A stretch of 64,000 nucleotides of DNA, from positions 496,001 through 560,000 of the forward strand of contig JAPZUA010000002.1 in NCBI GenBank assembly GCA_027532905.1, in the 5' to 3' direction. The DNA comes from Magnetospirillum sp. (lineage in GTDB: Bacteria; Pseudomonadota; Alphaproteobacteria; CACIAM-22H2). A program made the translations under genes and the position numbers. The notes below the pieces were generated by a model that was not told the origin of the DNA, ran no database searches, and saw only the letters and a program-made list of their open reading frames with translations. Shown here in pieces: positions 61,073 to 64,000 of this stretch (position 1 is the stretch's first letter; every line of letters starts with the position of its first letter).

Positions 61073-61385
61073 GCGGCTTTCATCTCGGGGCGAAAATGCA
61101 GCGTGAAGGCGATCATGTAGACGATGAGATCGGCGCGCGCGCAGACCGCTTCCAGTGCGCGTGCGGGCACGGGTGTGCTCGCGGCAAAGGTCGTCAGGCT
61201 CGTTTCGGCCCCAAGTTCTCGACAAGCCCCCATCGCCGCAGCCGCGTAAACGGGGTTCCAGGCCGTTCCGCGACAAGGGCGCAGAACTCGCCGCGTTTCA
61301 GGCGGCAGGCCTCGAATTGACGTGTAAAGAGATCGACGAGTTCGGTTGCGGCGAACGCGGCCGAAAAGCTGCGGGCGAGGGGCAT
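61060..61385 (-). pseudogene. Remnant of an aminopeptidase T/dihydroxypyridine dioxygenase-like gene (frameshifted, truncated)
   Basis: From ATG 61385 the - strand codes for FAATELVDLFTRQFEACRLKRGEFCALVAERPG. Near 61260 the frame changes and WNPVYAAAAMGACRELGAE, TSLTTFAASTPVPARALEAV and CARADLIVYMIAF continue to about 61062, where it runs into the amidohydrolase remnant. The pattern resembles the N-terminal domain of the M29/NicX-like family. The family match is from memory of its typical opening and is moderately sure; that it is broken is clear from the frame change and the loss of its C-terminal part. Confidence 0.55.
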
Positions 61386-61559
61386 CGGACCCTGCGTCGG
61401 TTCGGCCGCCCAGCGACGTTGCGCCGATGGCGCGCGGCAAACAATGCGTAACATTCCCGCGTTCGGGGTGCAAACGGCTGAGGCTTGCGTAGTTTCCGGC
61501 TCTCCCGGCAAGGATTTGCAGCGCCGAAAGTCGCCTTTTGCAAGCTAGAAGGTTCCTGG

Positions 61560-63368
61560 ATGTCGAGACGTGCCTTGCGATGGGTTCTGATGTCCGGTTT
61601 CGCGGCCAGCGGGTTCGCGGTCGCTCTGCTGGTCTTGACGGCATTTGTGTTTCCGCGCGCGGTCGTCGAGACGGTACTCGCGCATGCGCTCGGGCGAAAG
61701 GTGGCGATCGGCGCGCTGGAGATCGCGTGGGGATCGACGATTTCGTTTCGCCTGCGGGCGTTGGCGGTTGCTGGCGACGCGGACGCTTCCGCAGAAGCGT
61801 TTTTGTCGGTCGCTTCGATCGATGCGCGGATCGACGGCGCGCAGCTGTTGCGCGGTACGCTTGCCTTCCATACGCTGGCCATCGACAAGGCCGCACTTGT
61901 GCTCGCGCGCGACAGCCTGGGACGCGGCAATTGGCGATTCACGACGCGACCTGCCGGCCACGACGGAAAGGGCCGCACGCAGCTTCCCGATCTTGGTGAT
62001 TTCACGCTGACAGACAGCTCGGTGCGATATCGCACCAGCAGCGGCCATTGGCTCGTCGTGGCGCTGGACGATTTGCATCTGCGGGCAGAGGGATCTGCTG
62101 GACCCATCGCGGTCAAGCTTGCGGGCCGCTATCAAGGTCACGCGGCCACACTCTCGGCCTCGGGTGCTTCGTTCGACGCCTTGCGCGAAGCGACACTTCC
62201 CTATGCCGTGTCACTGCAGCTTTCCGCACCGCAGCTTCATCTCGCGTTCGACGGCACGTTTGCCGACCCGCTGGATGTGGACGGCGCGGTCGGGAAGCTC
62301 GAATTCTCCGCCGCGCGCCTGGGCGCCTTGCAGGCGTTCTTAGATGCTGATGCGACGATCGCAGCCGCCTTGCAGCTCGCGGGACAAGCCAGTCGTCACG
62401 GCGACCTCTGGAGCCTTGAAGCGGCACAAGGCCAGTTTGCGGGCCGTCGTGTCCAGGCGAAATACCTGACGCTCCTCGAAGGCCCGCGCGACGGTAGCGA
62501 TACGGTGACGGCGGATGTCGCGTTCGACGAGCTCGATTTGAACACGGTGCTAGCACGGACGGACCGCGACGGTGGGAACTTTCGGCCCGATCCGTCGGAC
62601 GACGCGCTTCGAACCGATCTTCGCGTTGCCGTCGCCTTGCTGCGTTACGACGGTGCCGCGATCCTGCGGGACATGCGCCTTGGGGCAACGAGCGGCCCCG
62701 GTGTTTTCGCTCTTCGCGAAGGAATTGCGCATCTCGCCGGCGGCGTCTTGGTGTTCAATGCGCGGCTGCAGACCGAAGGCGCGAACGACGGCGGCTTTCG
62801 GATGCAAGTGGGGCTGAAAGGGGCGCAAGTCGAATTGCTGACGCCTCTTGCCACCGGCGACCGGGATGGCCAACCGCCGGTCAGCGGCTTGCTCGATGCG
62901 GCGTTCGATCTGCGGATGCCGGGTACCGACATCGCGGCATCTTTGCAGCGTGGCCAAATGTCGCTGGCGGTCGCGATACGGAGCGGAACTGTCGATCGGG
63001 CTCTTGTCGAAGCGGCATCGACCGATCTGCGCGCTTTATTTCGCCGCCCGGGCGCTAAGATGGCGCTCGAATGCCTGTTCGGCGTTGCTACGTTGAAGGA
63101 CGGCATCGGCAATGTCGGTCCCGTTCGGGTGTGGGCGGCAGATGGACGCTTTTTGGCGAGCGGCTCGTTCGATCCTTTACGTCGTTCGATCGACATTCTT
63201 GTTTTGTCGGACGCCGCCGCGAGCGGCACTTTGGCGCTCGATGTGCCGCTGCGACTCCAGGGCGCATTCGGTCAGATGACGATCACGCCCGCACCCGGCG
63301 GAGGAATCGCGACGACTGCCGTACCACAATTCGTGCCGGAGTTCGCAGCCGGGAACCCGTGTCGGTAG
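61560..63368 (+). CDS. AsmA family protein
   Basis: 602 residues from ATG 61560. One N-terminal membrane segment (VLMSGFAASGFAVALLVLTAFVF) is followed by VVETVLAHALGRKVAIGALEIAWG, the usual AsmA-like opening. Long beta-rich periplasmic text follows, and the C-terminal AsmA domain reads PPVSGLLDAAFDLRMPGTDIAASLQRGQMSLAVAIRSGTVDRALVEAASTDLRALF. AsmA-like proteins bridge the envelope and take part in lipid transport or outer-membrane homeostasis. It is a single gene; no partner is adjacent. The 170 bp before it are partly remnant sequence. Confidence 0.88.
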   Translation: MSRRALRWVLMSGFAASGFAVALLVLTAFVFPRAVVETVLAHALGRKVAIGALEIAWGSTISFRLRALAVAGDADASAEAFLSVASIDARIDGAQLLRGTLAFHTLAIDKAALVLARDSLGRGNWRFTTRPAGHDGKGRTQLPDLGDFTLTDSSVRYRTSSGHWLVVALDDLHLRAEGSAGPIAVKLAGRYQGHAATLSASGASFDALREATLPYAVSLQLSAPQLHLAFDGTFADPLDVDGAVGKLEFSAARLGALQAFLDADATIAAALQLAGQASRHGDLWSLEAAQGQFAGRRVQAKYLTLLEGPRDGSDTVTADVAFDELDLNTVLARTDRDGGNFRPDPSDDALRTDLRVAVALLRYDGAAILRDMRLGATSGPGVFALREGIAHLAGGVLVFNARLQTEGANDGGFRMQVGLKGAQVELLTPLATGDRDGQPPVSGLLDAAFDLRMPGTDIAASLQRGQMSLAVAIRSGTVDRALVEAASTDLRALFRRPGAKMALECLFGVATLKDGIGNVGPVRVWAADGRFLASGSFDPLRRSIDILVLSDAAASGTLALDVPLRLQGAFGQMTITPAPGGGIATTAVPQFVPEFAAGNPCR

Positions 63369-63446
63369 TTGTGTTTGCAGCTGTTGGGCGATGGACAAGC
63401 CGTCATGCGAACGATTCGCGTTGCTCGGTCTATGGACAAGGTCGCT

Positions 63447-63460
63447 GTATTCAAATATAC
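63447..63460. promoter_or_regulatory. Inverted repeat upstream of the GntR/FCD gene
   Basis: GTATTCAAATATAC (arms GTAT/ATAC, 6-base centre) lies 110 bp before the regulator's start in the 201-bp gap after the AsmA-like gene. It is a possible autoregulatory site or part of a promoter. The arms are short, so chance cannot be ruled out. Confidence 0.3.
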
Positions 63461-63569
63461 GGATTCCACTCTGCGCCTGCGAATTTCAGGGGCGCTCCGA
63501 ATGGTTCCAAGCTGCGGCTTCCTTGGACTTCGCCGCCCGCTTTGAGGACGACGACGAGAGAATTCCCGT

Positions 63570-64000
63570 ATGACGACGGCGCGCGTGCAGGTCCAAGACG
63601 CTTTCGACGATTTCCCGCTACCGCAACGCGCGTCGCTTGCGACCGCGATCGCCGACTCGGTGGCCGAGGCAATCGCGACCGGCCATCTCGAGCCCGGCGA
63701 ACGCGTGATCGAAACTGCACTCGCCGAACGTTTCGGCGTGAGCCGCGTGCCGATCCGCGAAGCGCTCAAAGTGCTGCATGCGCAAGGCATCCTTTCGGGC
63801 GGCGGGCATCGCGGCTATCGCGTGGCGGCCTTCGATCTCAAGACCATCGACAAGGTCTTTGAAGTGCGGTTGGCGTTGGAAGCGTTTCTGCTGCGCGACG
63901 CAGTTGAGCGTTGGCGCAGCGGCGAAGCCAACATTGCCGAGCTCGACGCTGCGATCAAGCACATGGATGCGGCCGCGCGCGCCGACGACCGGCGCGCCTC
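63570..64000 (+). CDS. GntR family regulator, FCD type, 3' truncated by the window end
   Basis: The frame from ATG 63570 is open to the last base, giving 143 complete codons. The winged helix is LATAIADSVAEAIATGHLEPGERVIETALAERFGVSRVPIREALKVLHAQGIL (about residues 23-75). The first helices of the FCD effector domain follow (FDLKTIDKVFEVRLALEAFLLRDAVERW). FCD regulators usually control catabolism of organic acids or amino acids and bind a short dyad near the target gene, which lies outside this window. Confidence 0.9.
   Translation, partial: MTTARVQVQDAFDDFPLPQRASLATAIADSVAEAIATGHLEPGERVIETALAERFGVSRVPIREALKVLHAQGILSGGGHRGYRVAAFDLKTIDKVFEVRLALEAFLLRDAVERWRSGEANIAELDAAIKHMDAAARADDRRA

Overview
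The window looks like chromosome of a GC-rich alphaproteobacterium; I infer a soil or plant-associated Rhodospirillales-like heterotroph. The inference rests on the high GC third-position bias, many solute-binding-protein transporters (three peptide/nickel-type ABC sets, one polar amino-acid ABC set, one TRAP system), HyuAB, BKACE and creatininase-family catabolic enzymes, and a very large RTX-type repeat protein. No rRNA, tRNA, phage, IS element or CRISPR array was seen. Genes are densely packed and many neighbours overlap by four bases (ATGA), so most can be read as operons.

Layout. (1) 1-5598: parts of a peptide-type ABC importer (ATPase on +; permeases, binding protein and a GATase1-like protein on -), plus a divergent AtzH/HpxZ-like protein. 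(2) 5618-7401: an ACMSD-like amidohydrolase and a CIA30-domain protein. (3) 7605-17815: a ten-gene + strand catabolic operon headed by a GntR/UTRA regulator, with an SDR, a fused E1 alpha-beta-lipoyl dehydrogenase, two 2-hydroxyacid dehydrogenases, a TRAP transporter and an enolase-superfamily dehydratase. It probably imports and oxidises an organic or sugar acid. (4) 18010-27353: HyuB, HyuA and a LysR regulator on -, divergent from a polar amino-acid ABC transporter that encloses a PLP aminotransferase. (5) 27399-30298: a stand-alone CheB-type methylesterase, a PRC-barrel protein, and a type III polyketide synthase paired with an isoprenylcysteine-methyltransferase-like enzyme.

(6) 30495-42509: one 4004-residue gene made almost wholly of a ~46-residue repeat. 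The repeats are organised as a higher-order block of five different units (231 residues, 693 bp), and the protein ends in RTX nonapeptides and a type I secretion-like tail. (7) 42520-49300: an ABC-F ATPase, then a five-gene - strand operon with a photolyase/cryptochrome, a photolyase-like protein whose FAD domain comes first (apparent circular permutation), a membrane methyltransferase-like protein, a DCC thiol-disulfide protein and an FAD oxidoreductase. (8) 49409-59889: a second peptide/nitrogen-compound region. An SDR, a ketopantoate-reductase-like protein, an isoaspartyl peptidase, a binding protein and a MarR regulator lie on -; a creatininase-family hydrolase, DppBCDF-type transporter genes and a NodB-fold deacetylase/cyclic imidase lie on +, with a MarR-like palindrome between. 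(9) 59893-64000: a BKACE enzyme, two abutting decayed gene fragments, an AsmA-like protein and a GntR/FCD regulator cut by the window end.

Most notable are the higher-order repeat protein, the apparently permuted photolyase-like protein, the E1 alpha-beta-lipoyl fusion, a 14-bp hairpin placed exactly between dctP and dctQ, and the MarR-type palindrome at 54410-54425.
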